A stretch of DNA of 64,000 nt, taken from assembly GCF_049243985.1 (NCBI RefSeq), contig NC_135373.1, forward strand, positions 82,338,213-82,402,212, read 5' to 3'. Of this stretch, positions 13,528-29,575 are shown in pieces. This stretch comes from Paroedura picta. Lineage: Eukaryota; Chordata; Lepidosauria; Squamata; Gekkonidae. The translations under genes were made by a program, and so were the position numbers. The notes under the pieces were generated by a model, which did no database searches, was not told where the DNA came from, and was given only the letters and a program-made list of their open reading frames with translations. Within the stretch, counting starts at the first letter, position 1. The number at the start of each line of letters is the position of its first letter.

Positions 13528-14740
13528 CATTTGCTCAGCCTGTGCCTGTCATTACTACTCTCTATAGCTATAGTTTATTTTTATATCCCACCATTTTCAA
13601 CAGACTCATGGCATTTAACATCAAAATAATAGAACACAATATTATATAATTCAAAATGAAATAATTTAAGAAATCATTAAAAATGTAGCTAAAGCTGCCT
13701 GATGGTGAGCTCTAGTTCACAAAAAATGCATCTCAAAATAATTCTTTAGTAAGTAAATCAGTAAGAAATCTCTTACTCTTGGAACTTTATGTCTAAAGCA
13801 GGGGCAAGCTATTATGTAGTGGCACTGCTTGAAAAATACTAGGATGAATTTTTCTGGCATTAAAAAGATGGTGTCATGTAGCAAAGACTACAAAGGATTA
13901 TAGATCTCCCCCACGTATAACCCCTACAAACAATAATGTTCTATTAACATGCACATAAAGGGCGAAGAGCATCCTACATTGTTAGATCCCTTTTTGTTTA
14001 TAATATTAAATATTTTGCTACCATACAAGTACATTGCAAATGGCCAAGGACGTTTAGGGATGAGGAGCTGAGCTCGAGACTTCCAAATAAGGGGGATGGA
14101 GTACATAAACTAGGTGGAAGGAGAAATGAATGAGAAAAGGGAAAATAAAAGGGAAAGGGTGGTTTGTCTTTCGATAGCCCTGTCCATTTGCACACTCTGG
14201 CTGGGCAGACAAACCTAGAGCTGGGAGCAACGAAAGAGGACAGACTCCATTTGTTAGGAAGCTGTGAATTATGAAACAGTCACCGTGCTGTCTTGTCTTC
14301 CTCCAATGTTGGCTCGGTTGATGAGCTCAGCATGATTTACTAATGGGGTTGCAAGCTATAGGATGAGAAATATCTTGGGGTGATAAGGCCATATAGTGCT
14401 CCTTCCCAAGCAGCCATTCTCAGGTGAACAGATCTCCATCACTTGGAGATGTTTCAGGTATCACACGAAGTGCGCGTGCACATGAAAGCGTAGTATGCCT
14501 TGAAGAAAACTTTTTTGGTATTAATAATACCGCTGGACTCAAGCTGTTCTACTTGGAGATGTAATCCTAGATTTCCAGCCACTACTTGCCAGGGGGGCTG
14601 CAGTCTCACAGAAAGACATCTCCAGGGGCTGCACATTGGCTAGGTGGGTGTGGGGATGCAGCTTGAGACTGGCTTCAGAGGCCTTGCAGCGGACTGCTAA
14701 ATCTGCAGGAGCCCCCCCCCCCCGCTCTGTTCCCTAAGAA
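13528..14740. other. intergenic upstream of YEATS4 with degraded repeats
   Basis: Near 13575-13660 there is a degraded LINE or SINE tail (TTATATCCCACCATTTTC). 14399-14456 and 14547-14625 resemble two halves of the AGGGTTGCCAGC-type MITE seen at 29.3 kb (CAAGCAGCCATTCTCAGGTG, CACTTGGAGAT). A C12 run lies at 14711-14722. No gene. Confidence 0.45.
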
Positions 14741-15067
14741 GAAACCCCTTCGCGTTCAACAGGAAATACTCCACAACATCGCAGGCGTCAGGGCGCCTTG
14801 AATCGCTGTCGCGAGACCACGCACGTGACGCAGCCCTTTCCCCGCCCCCCGTGAAGGCCGCAAATCGCGCTCCTCTCCTTGGCCGGAAGTGGCTCAGGCG
14901 CCCCGCGAAGGGAGGGGTGGTGGCGGAGTCGCTGTGGGAAAGGCCGGCAGACGCAGCCGTTGGTTCCTGTCCTGGCGCCCCGAGACGACAGATGGGGGAG
15001 GACTTGCCTTAGGGCGGCCTGGCTGCTCTCGAGCGGCGTGAGGAGGAGCCTTCCCTTCCAGAGCAAT

Positions 15068-19412
<4,345 letters not shown>

Positions 19413-20025
19413 TATATAAAACAAAGAGGTGATCATGGAACTGATACAGATTTCGTAGCAGCAACTGTATATAAGGGGCTTAGGCATTTCTTTTTAAGGG
19501 GAAACAATATGTGCCATTTCTTTTTAAGTACTATTTTCATAGTTGAAATTAAAGATGTTTTAACTCGTATTTTAAATCGTACAACTACCTCAGAACTGAA
19601 AAAAATACTCTAAATTGCATTTGAGGTAAAGAGCCGTATGTGAAATCTCTCCATGTAGTTGATGGTCAGATTGTTTGTTCACTTCATGAGCTACTCAGCC
19701 ATTGACCTAGATAAGAGTCGTCTTTGGTAGCATAGGTTAGTAAAGTAACAGTGCCATCCCAAGCAAAGATTATGTTTCCTGATTTTAGTGGACTTAAACT
19801 ACAATGGCACTGCAAGTTTCATGTGACTCTCTGTTCAGCATTGTCAGGATCATCTGATAGTGTGTCTGTTGGATAAAGAAGAGTCGCTGTTGGGTTTACA
19901 TAGGTAACACCTGGCAGATGATACATTTTACAGTTTTTGTGTTCTGTATGAATTGCAGATACCAGCCTTTTTTATTTGTTGTTTTTTAGTTCTGTGAATA
20001 AAAGTATTTTGGGAACGGACAGTCT
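19413..20025 (+). other. YEATS4: YEATS4 3'UTR with polyadenylation signal
   Basis: AT-rich, non-coding and free of recognisable repeats. AATAAA lies at 19997-20002, followed by a GT-rich segment (TGTTGTGTGG) near 20033, the usual layout of a cleavage site at about 20020. A UTR of about 600 bases is plausible. No other canonical signal comes first. Confidence 0.8.
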
Positions 20026-22125
20026 TATTTCATGTTGTGTGGTTTAAATTTCTTTCATATGCATTTATCTTCAGTACCATAAAGTGATATAACTGCGCAG
20101 CAGCAGTAAAGTTCTTTTAAGTAACAAATCATAACGTTGAGATTTATCATGTCAGATAGCAATTTGCTTTAAATATACCATTGTTATCCATATAATAGAA
20201 GATCAGAGAGTGACCGTAATGTCTTTCTTCCACCAATGGAAGAAACTAGCAATAACTAAACTACCTAGATTCCCTGCAGCAGGCAGCTATCTATTACAAG
20301 TCAACCAGCAATGATGGCTTGATATACCAGAAGGTAGAACACAAACTTGTTGCTAACTGCTGCTTGATTTTGTGACTGATCTAGCTTGATGTTTAAACAG
20401 GAATATATGGGATCACTTAACATGATGTGCAGCTCAGTCTTGAGGGTTGCTGTGACAGTGGCCACCAGTTTTCCAAATAACAGAGATCCCACAGGGAGAA
20501 AGCAACTCATGTCCGCCTACTAATTAATTAAAAACAATTATGCTGCCTTTCTACCAGTTAGGCTCCTCATGGCGATGAACATAACATATTAAAATTAAAA
20601 ATTCAATAAAAATACACAATGCCAGAACCAGAGAAGAGGGACAATAATTATTACCAAGGATATGCCAAGCAAACAAAGTTTTTGCTGGCTGATGGAAGAC
20701 AGCTGAGTCAGAATCTATATCAACACCTACCAGTCAATCAGTGGTATGGGATAGGACGTTATGAGTAGCACACATGTGCCAACTGCAGCCATCTAATGTG
20801 GCCAGTAATTGTGCCGCTCCCCCCTCCAGAGTTCCATAGAACAGGAAGAAAACCCCTACAGCAGTGCATCCTCTACAGAGTTGTGTCCTGCAGGGTATAA
20901 GCTTTTGTTAGTCACTGCTCACTTCAGATACAGCTAGAATGTAAGTCCATCTGTCCTTTGTATAATGGAAAGGAGTGATTTCAGATGCCAAATTACATTA
21001 GGGTGCAAATTTAAAAAGGTGTGATTGGGTCATGTAATCTGCAGAGAGGTGGAGATATGTAATCTGCAGAGAGGCATGGAAAAATCAGAATGGATAATAA
21101 GACGGGAAACCTGGGTGTTGATTTAGTCCCGGTGGATGCATTGTCTTGAACTTCAGTATCGGTTGCAATTCAGCAGACTCTCTAATCTCCCTTTGAAATT
21201 CCTTTGTAAAATAACTGCTACTTTGAGGTCAGCAACTGAATGTCCTGGAAAGTTAAAATGTTTCCCCACTGGTTTTTGAATGCTGTAATTTCTTCTGTCC
21301 ATTGATTCTTTATTAAAGGGACTGCCCAGTTTGTCCAGTGCAGAGGGTGGAAGAGCATTGCTGACATGATGGCCTAAATCATATTAGAGGATGAGCGGAA
21401 TAGAGGATGAGCAGGAATATGATGGTATGGCTAATGTTGATGGATCCACTGGTGGTGTTGCTGAAATCAGTGGACCCAGAAGATCCCTAGCCACACTATC
21501 ACCACCCTCATTGGACTTATCTGAAAGTTTTGTCTCCAGTGGGGCAAAGTCATTGAGACTGGTAAGGTCATGCTTCCGCTCCAGTCAGGGTTATGCAAAT
21601 TTTGTATGCCTTTCAAAGGCAGAGCAAGGGTGCTCCTCCAGCCATAAACTAGCTTAGGTCCAATAATGTCATACGGCACAAATAGTAACTAGCAACTTTT
21701 TAACTCATTCTCATTTATTTTATGGTGGGAAAATTGGGTGACTTCACCCCACTGAAGGGAAGAAGCCTTCAGGTGAATATTTCGTCCTCCTTCATTGGGG
21801 GGAGTCATCTAAAATGGTTATGTAACCAAGCTAATGACAGTGAGATAAACACTACTAAATTACGAGTTCAACACCCGTTGGAGAACTCTTCTCCCAAGTG
21901 CAACCTTTGTAGAATTTTGTTTCTGCAAACCTGGAGCTTTTCAGGTTTGATGAAAGATGTGTCGTGTCCATTCATGGCTCCAGCCTCTGGATTTAAGTAT
22001 CCACAGATGGAGCCACATTGAGAATGATATATGCTCTAAAGCTCCATGAACAATTTCATAATTGCTTACAGTCTTCTATAAGGACAGTTGACATGCCAGA
22101 AAAGGTGTAGGTTTTGGTCTATATA
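20026..22125. other. intergenic, downstream of YEATS4
   Basis: No gene recognised. 20530-20600 looks like a degraded LINE tail in reverse. An 18-base perfect tandem duplication lies at 21032-21074. The open frames near 21391-21679 and 21722-22021 have no recognisable domain. Confidence 0.5.
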
Positions 22126-23846
22126 TTCATAGAATCATAGAGTTGGAAGGGGCCATACAGACCATCTAGTCCAAACCCCTACTCAACACAGGATCAGCCC
22201 TAAGCATCCTAAAGCATCCAAGAAAAGTGTGTATCCAACCTTTGCTTGAAGACTTCCAGTGAGGGGGAGCTCACCACCTCCTTAGGCAGCCTATTCTGCA
22301 AACTTGATGAGTAGTCCCTCCACCCCCTCATCTAGATCATTAATAATCATTAATAAATATGTTAAAAAGTACTGGGCCGAGCACCGAGCCCTGAGGTACC
22401 CCGCTACTCACCTCCCTCCAGTCTGATGAAACACCATTGACAACAACACTTTGAGTGCGGTTCTCTAACCAATTCCCTATCCACCTAACTATCTGAAAAT
22501 CCAGATTGCAGTCCTTCAATTTATCCATCAGAGCATCATGGGGAACCTTATCAAAAGCTTTACTAAAATCCAAGTAAACGACATCAATTGAATTTCCACG
22601 ATCCAGCAAACCTGTTACTTGGTCAAAAAAGGAAACCAGGTCGGTCTGACAGGACCTGTTGGAGACAAATCCATGTTGACTTCCTTGGATCACCAAATTG
22701 TCCTCCAGATGTTTGCAGATCGCTCCCTTTAATATCTGCTCCATTATCTTCCCCACAAAAGAGGTCAGACTCACTGGTCTGTAGTTTCCCGGGTCATCCT
22801 TCCTCCCTTTTTTGAAGATCGGAATAACATTTGCTCTCTTCCAGTCCTCAGGGACATCTCCAGTCCTTAAAGAGGTCCCGAAGATGATGGACAAGTGTTC
22901 TGCAAGTTCTCCGGAAAGTTCTTTGAGCACTCTTGGGTGCATTTCATCCGGCCCAGGGGATTTGAACTCATCCAGTGCAGCTAAATGCCTCTCGACAACC
23001 TCTCTATCCATGTCAACCTGCCACCCAGACACTATCCTTTGGCTACTGCCATCTCTAGATGTGCCTAAACCCTTTGACCTGTGGGAAAAAACAGATGTAA
23101 AATAGGCGCTAAGCCTTTCTGCTTTCTCTGCATCTTCCGTTAGTTTGTCCATCCGCACCCAACTGTGAGCTTATTGCCTCCTTTACGTTTGCTCCTCCCA
23201 TAACTGAAAAATATTTTCTTGTTACAGTGGGCTTCCCTGGCCAATCTTAGCTCACTCTCACCTTTGGCCTTTCTGATTGATCTACAGTGCCTAGTAACCT
23301 GTAGGTCCTCTTCTTTAGAGCTCTGTCCTTCCCTCCATTTCCTGAACATCTCCCTTTTCTTTCTTAGTTCCTCTTGAAGTTCTCTGTTCATCCAAATAGG
23401 CTTCTTAGAGCTCCTGCAGTGTTTTCTTCTTTCTGGGATAGTCATTGATTGAGCATGCAATAGCTCTTGTTTGAGTAGCGCCCACCCTTCGCATGCTCCC
23501 TTCCCTTCCCTTCCAGCATTCTCGTCCATGGTATGACACTCATCATGTCCCTGAGTTTATTAAGGTTTGCCCTATGAAAATCCAACATCCCCGTCGGGTT
23601 ACAAGCTTCCTTGGCTCCCCATCTCAAAAGGAATTCTGTGAGGACATGGTCACTTCCCCCTCGGGTCCCCACCTCCTTCACCTCATCCACCAACTCTTGC
23701 CTGTTGGTCAGTATTAAGTCCAGTATGGCTGAACCTCTTGTGGGTTCATCTACCATTTGATAAATGAAATTGTCAGCCAGGCAGGTCAGAAACTTGCATG
23801 ACTTCGCAGAGTTTGTTTCCCAGCATACATCTTGTCTTAGAATCAT
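22126..23846 (-). mobile_element. CR1 LINE, 5'-truncated and internally deleted
   Basis: The 3' terminus (TTCATAGAATCATAGAGTTGG) is at low coordinates. Going 5' to 3' on the minus strand: the end of the endonuclease domain (GSDHVLTEF, about 23.6 kb), a linker, then reverse transcriptase with [47 protein letters not shown] and [20 protein letters not shown]. The coding sequence is split over three frames. Just after the frame reading LLIKFA, at about 22300, the sequence jumps straight to the 3' end, so the catalytic ADD box and the rest of the reverse transcriptase are missing. No longer mobile. Confidence 0.93.
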
Positions 23847-25019
23847 ATGCTTCTTATGTATCTTGGATTTGAATACTGTTCTTGTGTAATTTTCCCTATG
23901 ATACTATACCCATGGACAGAAAACGTTTAATTCTGGGTATACTGTTTTCTGGGAATGCATACTTCTTCAGATGCACATAAATGCATATACTCAGAATTAT
24001 ACTTCGTTGGTCTCAAAGGTGCCACTAGACTCAAACTCTGGCTACCCACCTAAAGCTATCTCCATGGATACAGTATCTTCATAAGAAAGGTCTTTTGTGC
24101 AGTTTATCTCACCAGCTTTTAATTATAGTTTTTCCCAACATCCCCAGACATGGAGGAAAAGCTGGGATCATAGTTAGATCTGGGGGTGAGAATGTTTCCT
24201 AAACTAAGCCCCAAATGAAGAAAAAATGGCTTGTGTGAGAAGGCAAATATTAAAGTGGCAGGAAAAAAAAACAGAGGCATTCATCATCCTTGGAGCCCAG
24301 TTGATTAATCTGTTTAGTTTAGGTGGAGTGTGGTATTGTAGTGTTGATTATACTAAGATCATGCATCGCTTTAAGACAATCAGTTCTATTTTTAAGAATT
24401 AGGAACATGATATAAAGTACTTTTCTTGAGGCTACTTAGTAAGCAGATTTTAAAGTTTAAATATGTTGGATGTACACCAGGTGGCAGTTGTGTGTAAAAT
24501 TGCTGTTTCTTTTTAATATTAATTGAACTTTTAGCAAGGAATTAAAATGTTTCCCCAAGACTACTATTTCCTACTATTAAAATCTCAAAAAGATAATATA
24601 TTGGGATTTTGCTGCTGATCAATGCTAATGGAAGAAATATATATATATTTTTTAAACTCTGAGCAGTTCACTTCATTAAAGAAACAAAACTATATTTTTT
24701 ATTTATTTAGGAATTACTCTTGAAAAGCAGCTAATTTCCTTAGTTGGTTACAATTAAGCATTTCATAAGATTCTTTGGGAATTCACCTCTAATTTCATGG
24801 ATCTAGAAATGAATAGAAATGCTTATGTATTCAATTATCAGCCTGAGAAACAGTCTCCACTAGTGCAAAACTGCACCCCCAATTTCTCAAATCAACCTTT
24901 AGAAAAGGCAAAGCCCTCACCGTTAATGAAAAATGGCTGTGACTTTAATGACACAGAGGGACAGCTTGAGCTCATCTTGTGGGACTGACTATGCAATTTG
25001 AGACAATCAACCATGAAGA
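23847..25019. other. intergenic with one dispersed repeat fragment
   Basis: 23975-24045 (GTTGGTCTCAAAGGTGCCAC, then AGACTCAAACTCTGG) is a reverse copy of the GTGGCACCTTTAAGA-type repeat near 35.8 kb. The rest is AT-rich with no gene; the open frame at 24797-24988 has no recognisable domain. Confidence 0.5.
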
Positions 25020-25306
25020 TAATTTATAAATGATTTATAAATGATTTGGATGAGGGATTAGAGGGGGTACTTATTAAATTTGCAGATGATGCTAAACTGG
25101 GAAGGGTAGCAAATACAACAGAAGACAGAATCAGAATACAGGATGATCTTGATAGGCTTGAGCAGTAGGCTAAACTGAATAAAAGGAAATTCAATAGGGA
25201 CAAATGTAAAGTTCTGCATTTAGATAAGAAAAACCATATAGGATGGGAGATACTTGTCTTTGCAGTAGTATGTGCAAAAAGATCTAGGAGTCTTAGACAA
25301 TACATT
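25020..25306 (+). repeat. CR1 LINE fragment, reverse transcriptase catalytic region
   Basis: Degraded coding for LDEGLEGVLIKFADDAKLG and RIQDDLDRLEQ, with KDLGVL following. Both ends are truncated and no CR1 3' terminus is present, unlike the other CR1 copies here. Confidence 0.85.
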
Positions 25307-25917
25307 GAAAAAGATGGTAAAAGATGGCATAACTAAATATTAAGCATTGTTTAGTTCTGCCAAATATTAATGTCTAAGAACAATCAATTCAAATAAGTAT
25401 CAGTGAATAGGTTTAAGGTAGGAGAGTTGTTCCTTGCGAAACAAAATCTATGTCCTAAGTTTTTCCCCACCATGAGTAAGGAAGCAAATTTTGATCACAA
25501 GGGAGAAGGACTAATCCATAGATCCCACAGCCTGAGGAGTGTTTTTTCCATGCAAAAGAACAAGCCTGTTTTTAATCATGATACAGGTTTTATTCTCCTT
25601 ACTACATAGGAAGGAATGTACAATGTAGCAGTACAGCACTTTGCTTGCATAGTATATGCAACTTTCTCAAAGTCTTAACATACGTTTCAGAAAAAAATGT
25701 GTTTATAAATTGTTGCTCTTTGGAAATCCTGTATGTTGAAGTCACATAAGAATCATCTCTTAAGATGCAGATTGGTCTTCTCTTGCCAAATTTCATCTGG
25801 GAGGTACTTGTATAGATGAGTCATGAGCATTTAGAAGACATTTTTACAACATCAGTAATGAGTATCTCATACTTCTGTTACCAAAGCTTTTTATAACTGT
25901 GAAAATAAATATGCACC
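25307..25917. other. intergenic, nothing recognised
   Basis: AT-rich; short open frames without domain signal. Confidence 0.5.
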
Positions 25918-25930
25918 AATGTTGCTATTA

Positions 25931-26219
25931 AAGGTAAAGGTAAAGATATCCCCTGTGCAAGCACCGAGTCATGTCTGACTCTTGGGGTGACGCCCTCTAG
26001 CGTTTTCATGGCAGACTCAATACGGGGTGGTTTGCCAGTGCCTTCCCCAGTCATTACCATTTACCCCCCAGCAAGCTGGGTACTCATTTTACTGGCCTCG
26101 GAAGGATGGAAGGCTGAGTCGACCTTGAGCCGGCTGCTGGGATTGAACCCCCAGCCTCATGGGCAGAGCTTACAGACAACATTTCTGCTGCCTTACCACT
26201 CTGCGCCACAAGAGGATCT
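25931..26219 (-). repeat. Sauria-type SINE, full length, reverse orientation
   Basis: Starts with the reversed (AAAGGT)n tail and ends with CTCTGCGCCACAAGAGG, the reversed tRNA-like head. A 13-base target-site duplication with one mismatch lies at 25918-25930 (AATGTTGCTATTA) and 26220-26232 (AATGTTGCAATTA). The open frame through it is a by-product of the SINE sequence. Confidence 0.93.
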
Positions 26220-26553
26220 AATGTTGCAATTAATAGGCTTCAAATTCTATTGTTTAATCTGTATCTGAATGGTATAGTCTGCAGTGAAATCACAAACTCA
26301 TCTTTTTGTTACAAACTGTATCGTGTTGCACATTTATTGCTAATATTCAGTATTGTTTTAATTATATAAGGCATAATAGTTAAGCTGACAAAAGAAAGTT
26401 GAAAAATCATCTTTCTCAATGTGTCTTTATTATGCTAGAACATGATGTAGTAGAACTCTGGGGGGAGGGAACAGTAACAAAGCTCTTGTCTATGAGTAAT
26501 GCTAGAATTTTTCATTGCAGAGACAGTAGACCTTGAACTGTGATCTCTTAAAT

Positions 26554-26869
26554 CAGTGGTCCCCAACCTTTTTATCACCGGGTACCACTCAACGCCGGGG
26601 ACCACTCACCGGGGACCACTCAAGGCCCGGTGGGGGGGGGTAGTTTACTCCTTTACTCTCAACCACTGCCCTAGCGCTCTCTGATTGTTATGGTAATGTT
26701 TAAACATCCCTTCAAAATAAGATACTGACACGCCACAACAAAGTGTGTTGTGAAGGGCTGGGGGGATGAAGTAAAGGGCTGGGGGGTGGGAGAAGGCGGC
26801 CTTCGGGGCCCACCTTCAATTAGTCGAAGGACCACATGTGGTCCACATCCCACAGGTTGGGGAACGCTA
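26554..26869. mobile_element. non-autonomous hAT element
   Basis: Left end CAGTGGTCCCCAACC; right end GGTTGGGGAACGCTA. An exact 8-base duplication TCTTAAAT lies at 26546-26553 and 26870-26877. Near the left end the ACCACTC motif is repeated three times, a small internal amplification. Confidence 0.9.
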
Positions 26870-26877
26870 TCTTAAAT

Positions 26878-27739
26878 GATTACTAAAGCTCAGAATATGG
26901 CTGAGTTCATCAAGTGACAAGAGACAGTATTCCTAGCTGTCTGAAAGCAGCTTGCTCAGTGTAAAAACATGCTTACAATGTTTCTGCTATCATAAATTTT
27001 AGGTACAGAAAATTACCTGCTTCCATATGTAGTTGTAAAAGTGTGCTGTTGCTGCTGACTGTCCTGGCAAAGGAAAACATCTGTCTAAAAAGTCAGAGAT
27101 GTGTGGGGTCCAGAATGTTTTGCATTTACAAAACTGTCTCTCTCAGAAATGCTCCCACAAAGGATTGTGGGAAATTAACTGGTGAAGAATGAGATCTACT
27201 CCAGCAAACTAAAAGAGAACATGGGAAAGAATAAGGAACAATTTATTTAACAGATATATTCCACTGTGTAAAAACAAGTTATGCTGCTTGACTGCTTTTT
27301 AGACTACAGAGCTGGCTACTTTCTAAAACAATATAGGTCACAGGTGAAAATATGTAGTCTATGCAGTCTAATCTCCATCACAAAAGCAACACACAATAGC
27401 AATTCTTTCTTATAAGAGTGCAAGGACTGGAATAATAGGGGCATGACAGGTCAAGATTGAGACGCCTTGGGAGAAAGAGAAGCTAATGTAGGCCCCAGCT
27501 ACACAGCCGTGAGCAATTTAAGGTTGCAGCGCTGAGCATATTTACTTGAAAGTCCTGATGTCACTGAACATAGTTCTGAATAAACATGGTTTGGATCAGA
27601 ATGTAAGACAAGAAGATTATTTGAATCAATTCCAAGTTTTAAAAAATGTACTTTTTAAAAATGTGGCACTATATATTGTAAAACAGTACATTATAGTTAA
27701 AAGTGACTGGGCCTCTAAAGGAAAGTAAAGCAGGCCCCA
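26878..27739. other. intergenic, nothing firm
   Basis: AT-rich. 27535-27600 resembles a dispersed repeat with TTTACTTGAAAGTCC and CTGAATAAACATGG, a degraded copy of a common reptile MITE. No gene. Confidence 0.4.
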
Positions 27740-28505
27740 ATGAACCTAGGATGGGGGAGACTTGTCTTGGCTGTAGCATGTGCAAAAAGCATCTAGGAGT
27801 CTTAGTAGACCACACACTGAACATGAGTCAACAGTGTGACTCGGTGGCTAAAAAGGCAAATGGGATTTTGGGCTGTATCAAATGGAGTATCGTGTCCAGG
27901 ATGTGATGGTACCGGGATGTGATGGTACCGCTTTACTCTGCTCTGGTTTGGCCTCACTTGGAATACTGTGTTCAGTTTTGGGCACTCCAGTTGAAAAGGG
28001 ATGTAGACAAACTGGAGCATGTCCAGAGGAGGGCAACAAAGATGGTGAGGGGTTTGGAGACCAAGATGTATGAGGAAAGGTTCGGGGAGCTTGGTCTATT
28101 TAGCCTAGAGAGAAGACGACTGCAAGGGGATTTGATAACTATCTTCAAGTATTTAAAAGGCTGCCATATGGAGGATGGAGCAGAGTTGTTCTCCCTTGCC
28201 CCGGAAGTATGGACCAGAACTAATGGGATTAAATTCAAAAGAAATTCCATCTAAACATAAGGAAGAAGTTGCTGACAAATATAGTGGTTTTTCAGTGGAA
28301 CAGGTTTCCTCCTGAGGTGGTGGGTTCTCCATCTTTGGAAATTTTTGGATAGCCATCTGATGGAGAGGCTGATTCTGTGAAGGATTAAGGGGGTGGCAGG
28401 TTACAGTGGATGAGGGATAAATTGTGAGTGTCTTGCATAGTGCAGGGGGTTGGACTAGATGACCCATGAGGTCCCTTCCAACTCCATCATTCTATGATTC
28501 TATGA
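27740..28505 (+). mobile_element. CR1 LINE 3' part
   Basis: Carries the C-terminal ORF2 region ([53 protein letters not shown]), then the CR1 3' terminus GGTTGGACTAGATGACC and TCTATGATTCTATGA. Several frame changes. A 15-base tandem duplication (GGATGTGATGGTACC, about 27899-27929) breaks the frame. 5'-truncated after the catalytic region. Confidence 0.9.
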
Positions 28506-28800
28506 AGAAGGCATTCTGAAGGCAGGGCACTACCACTGGAAAAGCTATGTTCTAGTTGCCATTCCCTTTACCTCTGTAGCTAAGAACACAGAAGTTTTGA
28601 GCTGGTTGGGTGGACAGTACAGGCCTTGAGTTGTTTAGGGTCTTAAAAGTATGAAGCAGCATTTTGAATTGTGCCTGGAAACTCTTGGGCAGTCACTGTA
28701 GATCTTTCTGCATAGAATGATGCAATCCATATATCCAGTTTGCAACAAATAGATTGTCATCTGAGGGACCAACTGAGGTTTCCAGATCATTTTCCAAGTC
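28506..28800 (-). repeat. L2-type LINE fragment, ORF2 C-terminal region
   Basis: Read in reverse, it corresponds to the LHWLP...F+VLTFKAL block typical of L2 ORF2, here badly decayed (AAGTATGAAGCAGCATTTTG, GTGCCTGGAAACTC). Lies directly against the CR1 3' end. Confidence 0.5.
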
Positions 28801-28970
28801 AGATCTATGTATCTAACCTGTAAATCATCATCACTTACATCATCATAGCCAAATAATATTTATTTTAAGGTGAGCTGTGTGGAGTCCTGAACCTCTAACT
28901 TAGCCTAGACCTTACCAATGAGAGGAGGGGAACAATTTGGGAATTATAAACATACAGCAAAGAGAAAAAG

Positions 28971-29204
28971 AGCTGGTTCATTGTACACTTTTTACTACCC
29001 CAAGGAATCTCAAAGCAACTTACAAAAACCTACCCTTCGTCTCCCCATAACAGACATCCTGTGAGGTAGGTGAGGCTGAGAGAGCTCTGAGAGAACTGTG
29101 ACTATTTCAAGGTCACCCAGCTGGCTACATGTGCAGGAGTAGGAAATCAAACCTGGTTCTTCAAACTGGAGGACATACCTCTTAACTATTGCAGCAAGCT
29201 GGCC
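28971..29204 (-). repeat. tRNA-derived SINE (AGCCAGTTTGGTGTAG type), old copy, reverse
   Basis: Reverse of the body seen at 17.9 kb: AAGGAATCTCAAAGCAACTT, CTGTGAGGTAGGTGAG, TCACCCAGCTGGCTACATG, then a decayed head (CTTAACTATTGCAGCAAGC). More diverged than the 17.9 and 57.5 kb copies. Confidence 0.7.
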
Positions 29205-29288
29205 TTAGTTTTGAACATTATTTGTAAACTTTCATGCTGCTCAAAGAATCAGATCACATAAACATCCAGATAATAGAACCGTGGGTTT

Positions 29289-29475
29289 AGGGTTGCCAGC
29301 TTTGGGTTGGGAAACACTTGGAGACTTTGGGGGTGGAGCTAAGACTGGGTGGGACCACAATGGAGTATAATGCTATGGAGTCCACTCTCCAAAGCAGCCA
29401 TTTTCTACAGATCTCTGTCACCTGGAGATTAACTATAATTTCAGGGGACTCCCAGGTCCCACCTGAGGTCTGGCA
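29289..29475. mobile_element. short MITE with AGGGTTGCCAGC end
   Basis: Left end AGGGTTGCCAGCTTTGGG, an interior with CAGCCATTTTCTACAG and CACCTGGAGATTAAC, and a right end GAGGTCTGGC that is a decayed inverted copy. A frequent squamate repeat; the superfamily is not evident from sequence alone. Confidence 0.65.
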
Positions 29476-29575
29476 TTCATACCTGAGCCAGTCAGGCTTA
29501 ACCTACTGTTGTGTACACAGACATGTGGGCAATCCTACAGAGGACCAAGCACATGATTCGCAGTAGGGTCTGGTA

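Noticed and set aside
22588-23105. Plus-strand frames of 75-97 codons
   Set aside because: Shadow of the minus-strand CR1 reverse transcriptase.
25987-26268. 93-codon plus-strand frame, repeated in similar form near 53.2 and 47.8 kb
   Set aside because: The antisense of the Sauria-type SINE; the similarity between the frames reflects the SINE, not a protein family.
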